64,000 bases of DNA from positions 27,685,564 through 27,749,563 of the forward strand of contig NC_012879.2 of assembly GCF_000003195.3 (NCBI RefSeq). Reading direction: 5' to 3'. Origin of the DNA: Sorghum bicolor (lineage: Eukaryota; Streptophyta; Magnoliopsida; Poales; Poaceae). A program made the position numbers and the translations under genes. Below, piece by piece: positions 11,256 through 22,171 of this stretch. The notes beneath the pieces were generated by a model. It saw only the letters and a list, made by a program, of their open reading frames with translations. It searched no databases and had not been told where the DNA came from. The stretch's first letter is position 1, and each line of letters begins with the position of its first letter.

Positions 11256-13620
11256 TGTTGACACCGTTTTTGGACACGTATTTTTAGGCATGCGTCTGGA
11301 GTTAATAATATGTAGATCGGCAGGTGGAGGAATGGTGACTAGTCTATAGGGGAGTTGCCGATGAAGGTGGTTGCCGATGGGGAAACAGCCAAATATGACC
11401 AAGTCCAGAAGTGGTGACGTATTCGTGCTGATGACCAGTGCTAATGTTTGCCGATGGCTGTAACAGGTAGTCTGCTGATGACCCTGAAGAAAAGCGCGGA
11501 GGTTGCTGTTGGGTATTCTTAACATCATTACCAAAAGTAGACTAAGTTCTCTAAACCTAGTAACGGTGCCAAAAATACCAAACCTATCCCTCATACCACT
11601 TAAGCCAAGTTGTCATCCCCAGCATGATATAAGAGACGCGGTATTGAAATATGCAATTGCTCTTCTAAATAAATAATAAATGGGATCTGCAAGCGCACAG
11701 ATTAATACCGATGCAGCATTTTAACCGGGAAGTATTCCACGTATCGTTATTTATATTTTTACCACTGGGAAGGGATTAGCAATCATCACTATTGATTACA
11801 GAATAGAATATGAGATTGAGTATCTATCATTGCATGTATAATTGAGAACATTATATCTAACTCATCATACAGGGATAAGTGTCACTTAAAAGATATATGA
11901 AATAATGAATAGTGACAAGGATAATTAATCTGATCTAGCCACATAATAAATATGATAAGCACCTCAATTAGATACTCTAGAAAGTCATTAGCATGGTATT
12001 AGAACGAACTACAAGAATATTCCCTAAGTTATTCTCAACTATATAGTCTAGCATATCATAGTTAGTGCAAGCATACTTAGCAATCATTGCGAGACAAGAC
12101 TACACCCATGCATAGTGATATTAGCAAGGAATATGAGAAACATAGCAATCACTCCCCTGTAATAATGTTCCTCTGCCAGCCCAATACACGAGAGGGGGAC
12201 TATATAAGAATCAGTGAAGCTGTCACTATCACGAACCACCCCACGATCTGGCATATTGGGTACAATCGTAGATAAATACGGTATAAGCACCACGCCTACA
12301 CAATATCTATCATTTACCCATGGATCCGATGGATAAACACTATACGATCCTAAGCATGTATATAGATCCAATCTAACTAAGCCAAGTACATAACTATGAT
12401 AAACTAAGAACAATATAATCTTGAATATAAGCAAGTAGAGCAAAGTCATAAGCAATATATTGAAGTAGAACAAAGTCATATTCATAATATTGAAGAACAA
12501 AGTTAATTAGAAAGTAATTAGAAGCACAATTAGAGAATTACCAAGAATCCTCCTGACAGATCCGGAAACCAATCGAAGCTTGACTCCTTCTAGTTCTAAT
12601 CCTATGTAGCTATGCTAATCTAGATATCTAATTGATGTGGTGGCTCTAATCTTGATCAGAGGCTTCTTCTCCCTTGATGGAACAATGAATTAGGGTTGAG
12701 AGGCTCTCTCCTCCAGGGGCCAGGGGGTCTGGTTTTATAGTCCCTTCAAGTGAATATGGGCCGTTGGATCAAACCGACATAGATTGTATGGTTTAGATTC
12801 ATCCTTTAGGTCGGTGGAAATCTCCCGCAAAGCAAAGTCCTCATTGGCCTCAGAGGCAGGGCGGGCGCCCAGGGTCTGGCCTCGTTTCGCCTCCGCTTTG
12901 GTCTTGTGGCTTCTGGAGTCATCTAGATGTAAGATAATTGCACGGCACGTTAATATCTCTACGTAATCCCGACGTGTGGGCCTTTCTTCCGTATTTCCTG
13001 ATAACTCCCTGCAGAAATAGACAAACACCAAAACTCGTGGAATTCTGTCAGATAAAACCCTAAGTCTAGATGTTGATTTCATTTGGATCCTTTTCTTTAT
13101 TTATTTGATAATTAAATTTGATACTTAAGGACCGTCAACAGTTGCCGATTGATTCATGGCAGTGTCCCGATCGGTTACGGGGGATAGTTTAATGTTTTCC
13201 TTAGTTATTAGGATTCGTTTTTGTATACGGGTTCTGTTTAATTTAGAATTCAAGTCCTAGTTGTGTCTGGTTGTAGCTCTTTGGACAGTGTATAAATGTA
13301 GACCCTAGGGCAGTAATGAAGAATCAATCAATCAATCAAACACAAGTTTTTACTCATATTCCAGTATCTACTTTTTCGACGACTTCGTCATATTTTCTTT
13401 TTACTACGAGTTCTTAGGAATTCGTCGAGTCAATCTCGGCGTGTTCTCAAGTTCCACGTGAGCATCTCTTGGCCGTGACATCTGGGCGCATCGCTGTTGT
13501 CGGGACCAAAGTGTTTGAGTTACCACCTTCGTCGATTGTAAGGTCAACTCGGCTGGCATGCCTTAACGTTTGAATCAGGTATTAGCCCTTTGTGTTTGCA
13601 GATCAGCTTTTGCACCAACA
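11256..13620 (+). repeat. 5' LTR of TAT-1, split by ATH-5
   Basis: Without ATH-5 and one copy of its target duplication, the LTR is about 726 bp (11256-11506 plus 13146-13620). A TATA box (tataaat) lies at 13291-13297, followed by a leader with repeated caat units near 13325. The end at 13620 is set by the following PBS-like motif. Confidence 0.78.
11507..13140 (-). mobile_element. ATH-5: solo LTR of an Athila-type family
   Basis: The unit is 1634 bp and starts TGTTGGG and ends GTCAACA. It is flanked by the perfect 5-bp duplication gttgc (11502-11506 and 13141-13145). It holds no internal domain, so it is a solo LTR left by LTR-LTR recombination. On the minus strand it carries the shared Athila promoter block, a TATA box (ctataaaac, around 12740-12731) and a GC palindrome (gggcgggcgccc, 12859-12870). 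Its outer portion differs from the ATH-1 and ATH-4 LTRs, so it is a separate family. Confidence 0.88.
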
Positions 13621-13627
13621 CATCTTT

Positions 13628-13645
13628 TGGCACGCCCAGTGGGAC
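13628..13645 (+). other. Probable primer binding site of TAT-1
   Basis: The motif tggcacgcccagtgggac lies 7 bases after the LTR end. This wording is usual at this position in Tat-type elements of grasses. I did not assign the tRNA. Confidence 0.6.
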
Positions 13646-13667
13646 CGATTTCAAGATCAAGATCAAC

Positions 13668-14951
13668 ATGTCGAACAACGATTTCGACTTGGAGAACGTT
13701 ATCCCCGTGACGGAAGCGAATCTCAGGGATGAGCAGAAGCAAGCTATGGCAAAAGCAATGGAGGGATACAAGCAGCAATGCTTGAAATCCTTCTGTATCA
13801 ACAGGAGCGGCGAGGTGATCCAAAAGGAAGCATTGCCGGCACCTCGGCAGATAACTTTTGAAGCCAATCCTGGTAAACTTCAAGACATGGTTGATAGTGC
13901 TATTAACCGTGCCTTGATTAATCAAGCTGGTGTGCTGTCCAATACGGTTTTCAATGCTATGGCTAGAACTTTCAAAGAAGGACAAGTACCACCAACTTAT
14001 GTTGCTCCTGCCTATCATCAGCCAGGGTCATCATTGGTCACAGCTCCATTAGCTACTACAGCCATTGTGGGTACAGAAGCTACTTCTCCTCCAAGCACAT
14101 TAGGGATCACTAATGCGCAGTTTACACCAATGACGACCAATCCATCAACATTAGACGGGCAAATCAAGCTTGCCACAGATCTATTGGCATTGGCAATGTC
14201 AGGGACTGTTCCTCCCAACTGGTGGGGTTATGGTATGCCCTCAGAATTGATGGCAAAAAGTCCTAGAACATCTCAAGTGGCTGACGTGACAGGCAAGGCT
14301 CCAATGGCATCGGCACCTCCAAATCCGTCGATGAATCAGAGTCCCCAGTACACTACAACTACTACTGCAAGACCTTACACTAGGAATTCTCAAGCACCAA
14401 CCTTCCAGATGCCTAATGCATCGGTAGATTCAATGCTGACGCAGCAGAGGTTTATGACGCAACCAGGGTATGTCAATTCGATGATGATGCCCAATTATCA
14501 GTCATCGGCAGGGCCTATGCCGATGAATGCTAACAGTGGATGGACTAGGTAGTTTCTCTTTCCACAGATGCCTCAGCAGAATCATCAGGCTGTAGGGTTT
14601 CAACAAGGACCAATCCAACCTGGGTTTCAGAACCAAGGGTTGATCAACCAGCCGATGAATCTTGATCAGCAAATTGGTGGCCAGATGGTTAATACAATGT
14701 TCCATGCAGGCCGTGCACCTCAGAGACACGTAGAAGTTTATCAGCAGGTGCCAGATCCACAGCCGCCTCATCGACAAGATGCCGATGCTTATTGGGCCGA
14801 TAAGATAGCTGAAGTGATGAGAGACCAATTTGGGATAAAACCCAAAGTCAACACTTACTCTTATCGGACACCGTATCCTCCCGCATATGACTTAATTCCG
14901 CTTCCAAATCAGTATAAGGTACCAGATTTCACCAAGTTTTCTGGACAGGAT
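13668..14951 (+). pseudogene. gag: gag of TAT-1
   Basis: The frame starts at the ATG at 13668 (MSNNDFDLENV), the first Met after the PBS. It encodes a Gln/Pro/Met-rich N-terminal gag region and runs to a TAG at 14550. The same frame continues to the conserved gag-core start (YKVPDFTKFSGQD), where TAT-2 enters at 14952. The TAG stands next to Gln-rich sequence and is most simply a CAG-to-TAG change. No zinc knuckle is reached before the interruption. The product would be the particle protein; assignment to Tat rests on this core and on the LTR style. Confidence 0.78.
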
Positions 14952-15983
14952 TGTCGAGGGTATCGGTAAGGGGTACCCTCAGCGATGCGCATTATGAGAT
15001 TGCCCGTACGAAGGTCGAGACCCTCAATTCGACGCTCTAATCTTACGTATGCGCCGCCATCGACGGTCGAAGCCTCGAAGACGGAAATAGCGTCGAGCGA
15101 ATCGGTCAGGGCTCGAGCGACGACTGCCGTCGAAAACGGAAGCGGGCTCGAGCGAACCGAGAGGCGTCGGGCGCAAGGACACTGTCCGCCGCCTGACGCG
15201 CGCACGCGGGCCGGAGCATTAAATGCACCTGACGCTTCCCCACCTAACACACGGGTCACGGAAGGTGTGATAGGGAACAAGCTTCTGTCCCATCGTTCTT
15301 TTTGCAGCCTTCCCACCGAACGACCCAGGGCGTGTCAGGACGCAGGAAACAAGGATGGAACGTCTAATCGGGACCCCCTCGAGACACCCAAGGTCAGCGC
15401 TCCAGATATCAGTATATTACACGGCGCCCGACCCTCGACCGAACCGGGTCCCTTCCTAGGGACAAGTTGGGCGTCGACTAACAACACCACAGCTACCCCG
15501 CCGGATACCACAGCATGCGACCTCAGAACCAGCACAAGGCGACTGGCAGGGCAGAACGCAGGAGCACGCGTAATCATCACCAGGCTATCAAGATGGGACG
15601 GCTCGAGGCCATGCCGTACGGAAGCCTCGAGTAGGTCAGCGCTCCATGCGGCTATCGATCCCTACTCTAACATCTACGCATGTACCCTGTGTCTCTCCTT
15701 GGAGCTATAAAAGGAGAGACTCAGGAATAGAAGAGGGGGACATCACAACTCAAGACCACGCTCATACGTAGTAAAGCTCCACACTTCATACCACGCTTGT
15801 ATTCGCCCCTGTACAAGCACTTAGGTGCAAGATAATACAAACTCTCTCCCCCCGCTGGACGTAGGGCCTTCTCTTGCCCGAACCAGGATAAATCTCTGTG
15901 TCTTCTTGCATCACCATCCGGAAAAGGGAGCACGCATACAAATTTACTCGTTGGTGTGACCCCCCGGGGGAAAAACACCGACA
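14952..15983 (+). repeat. 5' LTR of TAT-2 (1.03 kb)
   Basis: It starts tgtcgaggg and ends caccgaca, giving a short TGTCG/CGACA inverted terminus. It is GC-rich. The solo LTR at 37241-38280 is its reverse complement along the full length, which confirms both ends. Confidence 0.92.
15705..15714 (+). promoter_or_regulatory. TATA box of the TAT-2 LTR
   Basis: The motif ctataaaagg precedes the rest of the LTR by about 270 bp. The solo LTR keeps the same box on the minus strand near 37510. Transcription would start about 30 bp downstream. Confidence 0.7.
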
Positions 15984-15985
15984 GT

Positions 15986-16003
15986 TGGCGCGCCAGGTAG
16001 GGG
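15986..16003 (+). other. Probable primer binding site of TAT-2
   Basis: The motif tggcgcgccaggtagggg lies two bases after the LTR. It is a common PBS wording in grass gypsy elements. The priming tRNA was not assigned. Confidence 0.7.
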
Positions 16004-16041
16004 TCCTGCGTGTTTTTCATCGATTTCCCACTCCTTTCCGG

Positions 16042-19000
16042 ATGGCTACTCTTGCCTCGCCGTTTCCGCGCTCCACGGTGATTTGGTTTGGGAGTCTCGA
16101 GTTCATGTCTACGGGCTCCGGCTATGACATGATCTTGCTCTCAGTCAAAGGACCAGGAGGAGCCCGCGTTACGCCAGCACGGTTGAAGGCCCCGAGACGC
16201 CCTCATCACCATGCCTCCCCGCCTAAGAAGAGGCACGGACAGCACCACCGCGGCCCTTCTGCTTCAGCACGACCAACAACTCGTGCGAGGCAGGAGGTGG
16301 GCCACAAGTCGGCAGCACCATGTGACGGAGCAACAAGTGCGACGACTCAGCACCGCGCGACGACGGGAGGGGACGTGTCTCGCGCCCTCTCCCCCACCGC
16401 AGCTAGGCTACTTCCACACGGGTTGTTCTCTCCAAGGGCGGCACTACCGTTCGGAATGGACAACGCCGCGGCGTCGCTCGCCAGGACGATATGCCCAAAC
16501 GCCCAGACGTACGTGGAAAGACCCATGGTCCTCCCACATAGCTCTGAAGCACGGCGGCCAGCGTCCGAGCTGCCGGACCTTTCCCGAGTACGAGGCCTCC
16601 GTCGTCTAGGCCCCGGACGATACTCGATCACCTCCCTCAGGCAACGATTGCTGGAGGAAGGACGTGGGTGTTTCTACGCCGCCGAACGAGACTCCGACTC
16701 AGAGACAGACAGCTATGACCCTACGAGGGAATGCTATCACATCGATGGGGCGGCAGAAACCACCGACGAGACACGGGATGCTGCTGCGGGTGGTCGAGCC
16801 CCCGCAGCGCAAGAAGACCCCAGGACGCCTGGGAACGACGGACGGCTCGACCCTCTTCCTCAGGAAGATAGAACTGCGCAGCTCGCGCAGCTGTGGGAGC
16901 TCAAGATGAAGCTCGACGAAGATCGCGAGCGCCTCGTCCTGCTCGAGCAAATCCTCGAACAAGACCTGCCTTACCCGCCGGGCGGAAGTGTCCGCAGACG
17001 CGCTCGAGAGGTACATCGACAGATCGTCGGCGACGCAGAGGCGGAGCAACCTGTCAGCCGTTTCCCTCGAGCAGGCCAGAATGTAGTAGCAGCGACGATG
17101 TTGCTACGTAACATGCCAGAGCCGTCGAATTCCCAGGCCCGACGCATTCGAGATGAAGTACAGACATTGCTCCAGGTGGCAGCGGTTCAACAAGCCGAAA
17201 GTTCGGCGTCTCGACGGCGAGGAGCTGCCACAGAGAAGCGCGACGAACAGCCTCTAAACGAAGAGGAGGTGTCAGTCCATCAACAACCTCCCCCTCGAGG
17301 TAGAAAGACCGCTCTCATCCTCCCTGCCGACAATCAACGTCGACACGACGCGCGGCACGACATCAAAGAAAATAGACGCCGCTGGCACGGAGACGCGGAA
17401 GAACGTGGTTATAGCGCGCATCGCGGTGGGAGATACGACAGCGACGAGGACCGGGTGGCCCCCGAGCCACCGGGCCCACGGGTGTTCAGCAGGGCGATTC
17501 GCAGCACGCCCCTGCCCAATCCATTTCGACCCCCAACCAGCATCGCGAAGTACAATGGAGAGACCAAGCCAGAGCTATGGCTGGCCGATTTCAGGCTGGC
17601 CTGTCAGCTAGGTGGCGCTCGAGGTGATGATCGAGCCATCATCAGACAGCTACCCCTTTTCCTCTCCGACACCGCCCGTCGATGGCTCGAGGAACTCCCT
17701 GCCAATCAGATCCACAACTGGGTTGATCTGGTCAGAGACTTCGAGGGTAACTTCAAAGGGACCTACATACGGCCAGGGAACTCGTGGGACCTCAGCAAAT
17801 GCAAGCAGAAGTCAGGAGAAACTCTTCGGGAGTATGCTCGACGCTTCTCGAAGCAGCGCACTGAGTTGCCGCACATCCCTGACCACGACGTCATCTTGGC
17901 GTTTGTCTCGGGCACCACCAGTCGAGACTTGGTGCGGGAATTAGGTCGCAATCGACCTCAGACCGTCGACGAGCTGATGGACGTAGTAGCTAACTACGCG
18001 GCAGGGGAGGAGGCAGTCGGCGCCTTCTTCAGCTCAGAAGGAAGAAAAGGCAAGCAGCCCGTCGATGAAGATGGGACTTCCAGTCGAGGCCTCAAGAAAA
18101 ATAAGAAGAAGCAGAAAGTGCGGCAGCTTCACCGGGAAGATTCAGGTGACAACCTCGTCGTCGCCATGGATCGAAAGAAGCCGCGAGGCCCTCCGGAGGG
18201 AGGAATCTTCGACAAGATGTTGGAGGAGCCGTGCCCTTACCATAAGGGGGGCGCCAACCACAAACTCAAGGACTGTCGTATGCTGAGAAAGCATTTCGAC
18301 GGTCAGGGGTTCAAAAAAGATACGCGTGATGACTCCAAGAAGGAGAAGGCTGGCGGCAAGGAGGACAACAAAGATGACGACGGCTTCCCCGCCGTCCACG
18401 ACTGCTACATGATCTATGGCGGGCCCTCGACTCAGTTGACCACGAGGCAGCGCAAAAGGGAGCGTCGCGAAGTCTTTGCAGCAAGAATGGCGGTGCCCCA
18501 ATACCTTAGCTGGTCGAGCACTCCCATCACTTTCGACCGAGAAGACCACCCTGACAAGGTAGTCGCCCCAGGCGTCTACCCGCTCGTCGTCGACCCCATC
18601 ATCGTCAACACCCGACTCTCGAAAGTGCTGATGGATGGTGGCAGCAGCCTCAACATCATCTACCTCGAGACCCTCGATCTCCTCGGCATCGATAGAGGAC
18701 GCCTCCAGCCAAGCGCCGGCGGTTTCCATGGCGTCGTGCCGGGGAAAAAGGCACTGCCAGTAGGTCGAATTGACCTACCGGTCTGCTTCGTCACGGCGGC
18801 CAACTTCAGGAAGGAGACCCTCACCTTTGAGGTGGTTGGGTTCCGAGGCACGTACCACGCCATCGTCGGGCGCCCGGGCTACGCCAGGTTCATGGCCATA
18901 CCTAACTACACATACTTGAAGCTGAAGATGCCTGGTCCCAAAGGCGTCATCACTGTCAGTTCCTCCTTCGAGCACGCGTACAAGTGCGATGTCGAGTGCG

Positions 19001-19077
19001 TCGAGTACGGGGAGGCGGTCGAGAGCTCCACCGAGCTCGTTGCAAAGCTCGAGGACATGGCCGCTGAGGCTCCATAG
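16042..19077 (+). pseudogene. gag-pro: gag-protease of TAT-2
   Basis: The ATG at 16042 is the first in-frame Met after the LTR and PBS; the open frame itself extends upstream into the LTR. A charged, Arg-rich N-terminal region of some 500 residues is followed by the gag core (RRWLEELPANQIHNWVDLV, from about residue 545). A Cys/His cluster (CPYHKGGANHKLKDC) and a retropepsin core with MDGGSSLN (Asp at residue 865) come next. A TAG at 19075 stops the frame. The same frame continues for 41 codons to a second TAG at about 19192 and then into the reverse transcriptase. Both stops look like CAG-to-TAG changes, so gag and pol were one frame of about 6.1 kb. Confidence 0.88.
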
Positions 19078-22000
19078 CCTAAGCGTCACGCGGGCAGCTT
19101 CGAGGCGGCGGAAGGAACCAAGAAGATCCCGCTCGACCCCAACAACTCCGACGGCAAGGTGCTGACGATCAGCACCGACCTCGACCCCAAATAGGAAGCC
19201 GTGCTCGTCGACTTTCTCCGTGCGAATGCTGATATGTTTGCATGGAGTCCCTCGGACATGCCAGGCATACCGAGGGAAGTCGCCGAGCACTCCTTGGAGA
19301 TTCGAGCCGGTTCCAAGCCAGTGAAGCAGCGGTTGCGCCGATTCGACGAGGAAAAGCGCAAGATCATTGGCGAGGAAGTCCACAAGCTTTTGACGGCCGG
19401 ATTCATCAAGGAGGTTCATCATCCTGACTGGTTAGCGAACCCTGTATTAGTTAAGAAAAAGAATGGGAAAATGAGGATGTGTGTCGATTATACTAGTTTG
19501 AATAAAGCATGTCCAAAAGTTCCCTTTCCATTGCCACGCATTGATCAGATTGTCGATTCTACCGCGGGATGTGAAACCCTTTCTTTCCTTGATGCATATT
19601 CCGATTACCATCAAATAAAAATGAAGGAGTCCGACCAGCTCGCGACCTCTTTCATCACGCCTTTTGGGATGTATTGCTACGTGACCATGCCATTCGGGCT
19701 TCGAAACGCCGGAGCCACATATCAACGTTGCATGCTCCACGTATTTGGCAAACATGTAGGAACAACGGTCGAGGCCTACGTCGATGACATTGTCGTCAAG
19801 TCAAAGCGACGAGGAGACCTGATCCGGGACCTCGAGGTTGCCTTCAGCTGCCTACGCACCAGCCGGATCAAGCTCAATCCCGAGAAGTGCGTTTTCGGCG
19901 TGCCTCGAGGCATGCTCCTAGGATATATCGTTTCGCAGCGCGGTATCGAGGCCAACCCCGAGAAAGTCTCGGCCATCACGAAAATGGGGCCAATCCGAGA
20001 CATCAAGGGTGTGCAGAGAGTCACAGGGTGCCTGGCGGCTCTGAGCCGTTTCATCTCGAGACTAGGAGAAAAGGCATTACCGTTATATCGACTCCTAAAG
20101 AAGGTCGAGCGCTTTTCTTGGACCCCCGAGGCCGAGGAAGCACTCGAAAAGCTGAAAAAGACGCTGACCTCGGCACCAGTCCTGGTCCCACCTCAACCTA
20201 CGGAGCCGCTGCTCCTCTACGTCGCGTCGACGACCCAGGTCGTCAGCGCGGCGGTGGTGGTCGAAAGACAAGAGGAGGGTCACGCGCTGCCGGTCCAAAG
20301 GCCAGTCTATTTCGTCAGCGAGGTGCTTTCGGAGACCAAGGCGCGTTACCCCCAAATCCAGAAGATGATCTACGCCGTAATCCTTGCCCGCCGCAAATTG
20401 CAGCATTACTTCCTTGGTCATCCTATCACAGTGGTCTCTTCTTTCCCCTTGGGCGAGATAATCCAGAGCAAGGAGGCCACGGGAAGGATAGCTAAGTGGT
20501 CGGTCGAGCTCATGAGCGAGACTCTCACTTACGCGCCTCGAAAGGCCATCAAATCGCAAGCATTGGTAGACTTCGTCGCGGAATGGACAGACTCCCAGCT
20601 TCCCCCGACTCAGGTCCAGGCGGAGCTGTGGACAATGTATTTCGACGGGTCACTCATGAAAACTGGGGCCGGGGCCGGCCTGCTGTTCATCTCACCCTTG
20701 GGCGTCCACATGAGGTATGTAATCAGGATTCATTTTGCCGCATCTAACAATGTCGCCGAATATGAGGCCCTCGTCAACGGTCTCAAGATCGCTATCGAGT
20801 TAGGAGTCCGACGCCTCGACGTCCGAGGTGACTCCCAACTCGTCATCGACCAGGTAATGAAAACCTCGAGTTGCCATGACCCAAAAATGGAGGCATACTG
20901 CAAGGAGGTCCGTCGACTTGAAGACAGGTTCCACGGCCTCGAGCTTGTCCATGTCGCTCGACGCTACAACGAGGCAGCCGACGAACTCGCCAAGATCGCA
21001 TCTACCAGAGGCACAGTGCCGCCTGATGCATTCTCAAAGGATCTTCACGAGCCATCCGTCGACCTAGGCATGGGGGCTGGCGTCGACACCACCATCGCCC
21101 AACCAACCAATGCTGTTGATGCGCTCTTGATGGAGGAAGAGGTGATGGAGATAGAACGACGACCGGGTCGACCATTCGATTGGCGCACACCGTTCCTCGA
21201 CTGTCTTATCCGCGGTGAGTTGCCAGAAGACAAGACAGAAGCTCGTCGTATCGCTCGACGGGCCAAATCATATGTGATCTATGGCGAAGACAACGAGCTA
21301 TATCGACGGAGCCCGACGGGGGTCTTACAACGTTGCATCACCATAGAGGAAGGCCGAAAACTCCTCGATGACCTGCACTCGGGGGCTTGTGGCCACCACG
21401 CCGCCCCACGGACCCTTGTAGGAAACGCTTTTCGGCAAGGCTTTTACTGGCCAACGGCCGTGGCGGATGCCATCGAGCTCGTACGCTCGTGTCATGGGTG
21501 CCAATTCTACGCCAAACAGACGCATCTGCCCGCCCACGCTCTTCAGATGATCCCCATCACCTGGCCGTTTGCGGTATGGGGGCTCGATTTAGTAGGACCT
21601 CTGCAAAAGGCGAAAGGAGGGTATACCCATTTGCTGGTGGCCATCGACAAGTTCTCCAAATGGATCGAGGCTCGACCCATCACCAACATCCGCTCCGAGC
21701 AGGCCGTCCTTTTCTTCTCCGACATCATCCATCGGTTTGGGATCCCCAATGTCATCATCACCGACAACGGCACCCAGTTCACCGGCAGAAAGTTCTTGGA
21801 TTTCTGCGATCAGCATCACATCCGTGTGAACTGGTCCGCAGTAGCCCACCCTCGAACTAACGGCCAGGTCGAGCGTGCCAACGGCATGATTTTGCAAGGA
21901 CTCAAGCCAAGGATCTACAATCGATTGAAGAAATTCGGCAAGAAATGGGTCGAAGAGCTTTCCTCAGTCCTATGGAGCCTTAGGACAACGCCAAGCAGGG

Positions 22001-22171
22001 CCACAAAATACACCCCGTTCTTCATGGTCTACGGCTCTGAAGCTATCCTCCCCACAGACCTCGAGTATGGGTCACCACGACTCAAGGCTTACAACGAGCA
22101 ATCGAACAAAGAGACTCAGGAAAACGCGGTCGACCAACTCGAGGAGGCTCGAGACATGGCCCTCCTCAACT
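19078..22171 (+). pseudogene. pol: Reverse transcriptase, RNase H and integrase of TAT-2
   Basis: This part copies the RNA genome and integrates the cDNA. Counting from the GTG codon at 19201, the reverse transcriptase carries YVDD at about residues 193-196. RNase H starts with FDGS near residue 481 and keeps AEYEAL, GDSQLV and a C-terminal ADELA. Integrase has the HH-CC finger (ACGHH, CHGC) and D796, D855 and E891 with D-D-35-E spacing. Apart from the TAG at about 19192 the frame is intact over nearly 1000 codons. True homology ends at about 22171; the codons from there to the TAA at 22191 are junction sequence. A stretch at about 19410-19625 uses AT-rich codons, unlike its GC-rich neighbours. 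Confidence 0.92.

Larger units (their letters stand above)
11256..14951 (+). mobile_element. TAT-1: Tat-type element, 5' LTR and gag
   Basis: The 5' LTR starts tgttgacaccg at 11256 and ends accaaca at 13620. A PBS-like motif and a long gag frame follow. The left target flank is ccatg (11251-11255). The solo LTR ATH-5 lies inside the LTR, and TAT-2 interrupts gag at 14952. The 3' part is not found to the right of TAT-2 and was probably lost in a deletion. Confidence 0.8.
14952..22171 (+). mobile_element. TAT-2: Tat-type element, 5' LTR and nearly complete gag-pol
   Basis: The order is LTR, PBS, gag, protease, reverse transcriptase, RNase H and integrase on the plus strand, inserted in TAT-1 gag (left flank aggat). 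The 3' end is missing: homology stops at 22171 within the post-integrase part of pol, and unrelated AT-rich DNA follows. A solo LTR of the same family lies at 37241-38280. This is the best preserved coding region in the window. Confidence 0.9.

Noticed and set aside
15898..16041. Extended gag start of TAT-2 at 15898
   Set aside because: This part lies in the LTR and over the PBS. The first Met after the PBS (16042) is the credible start.
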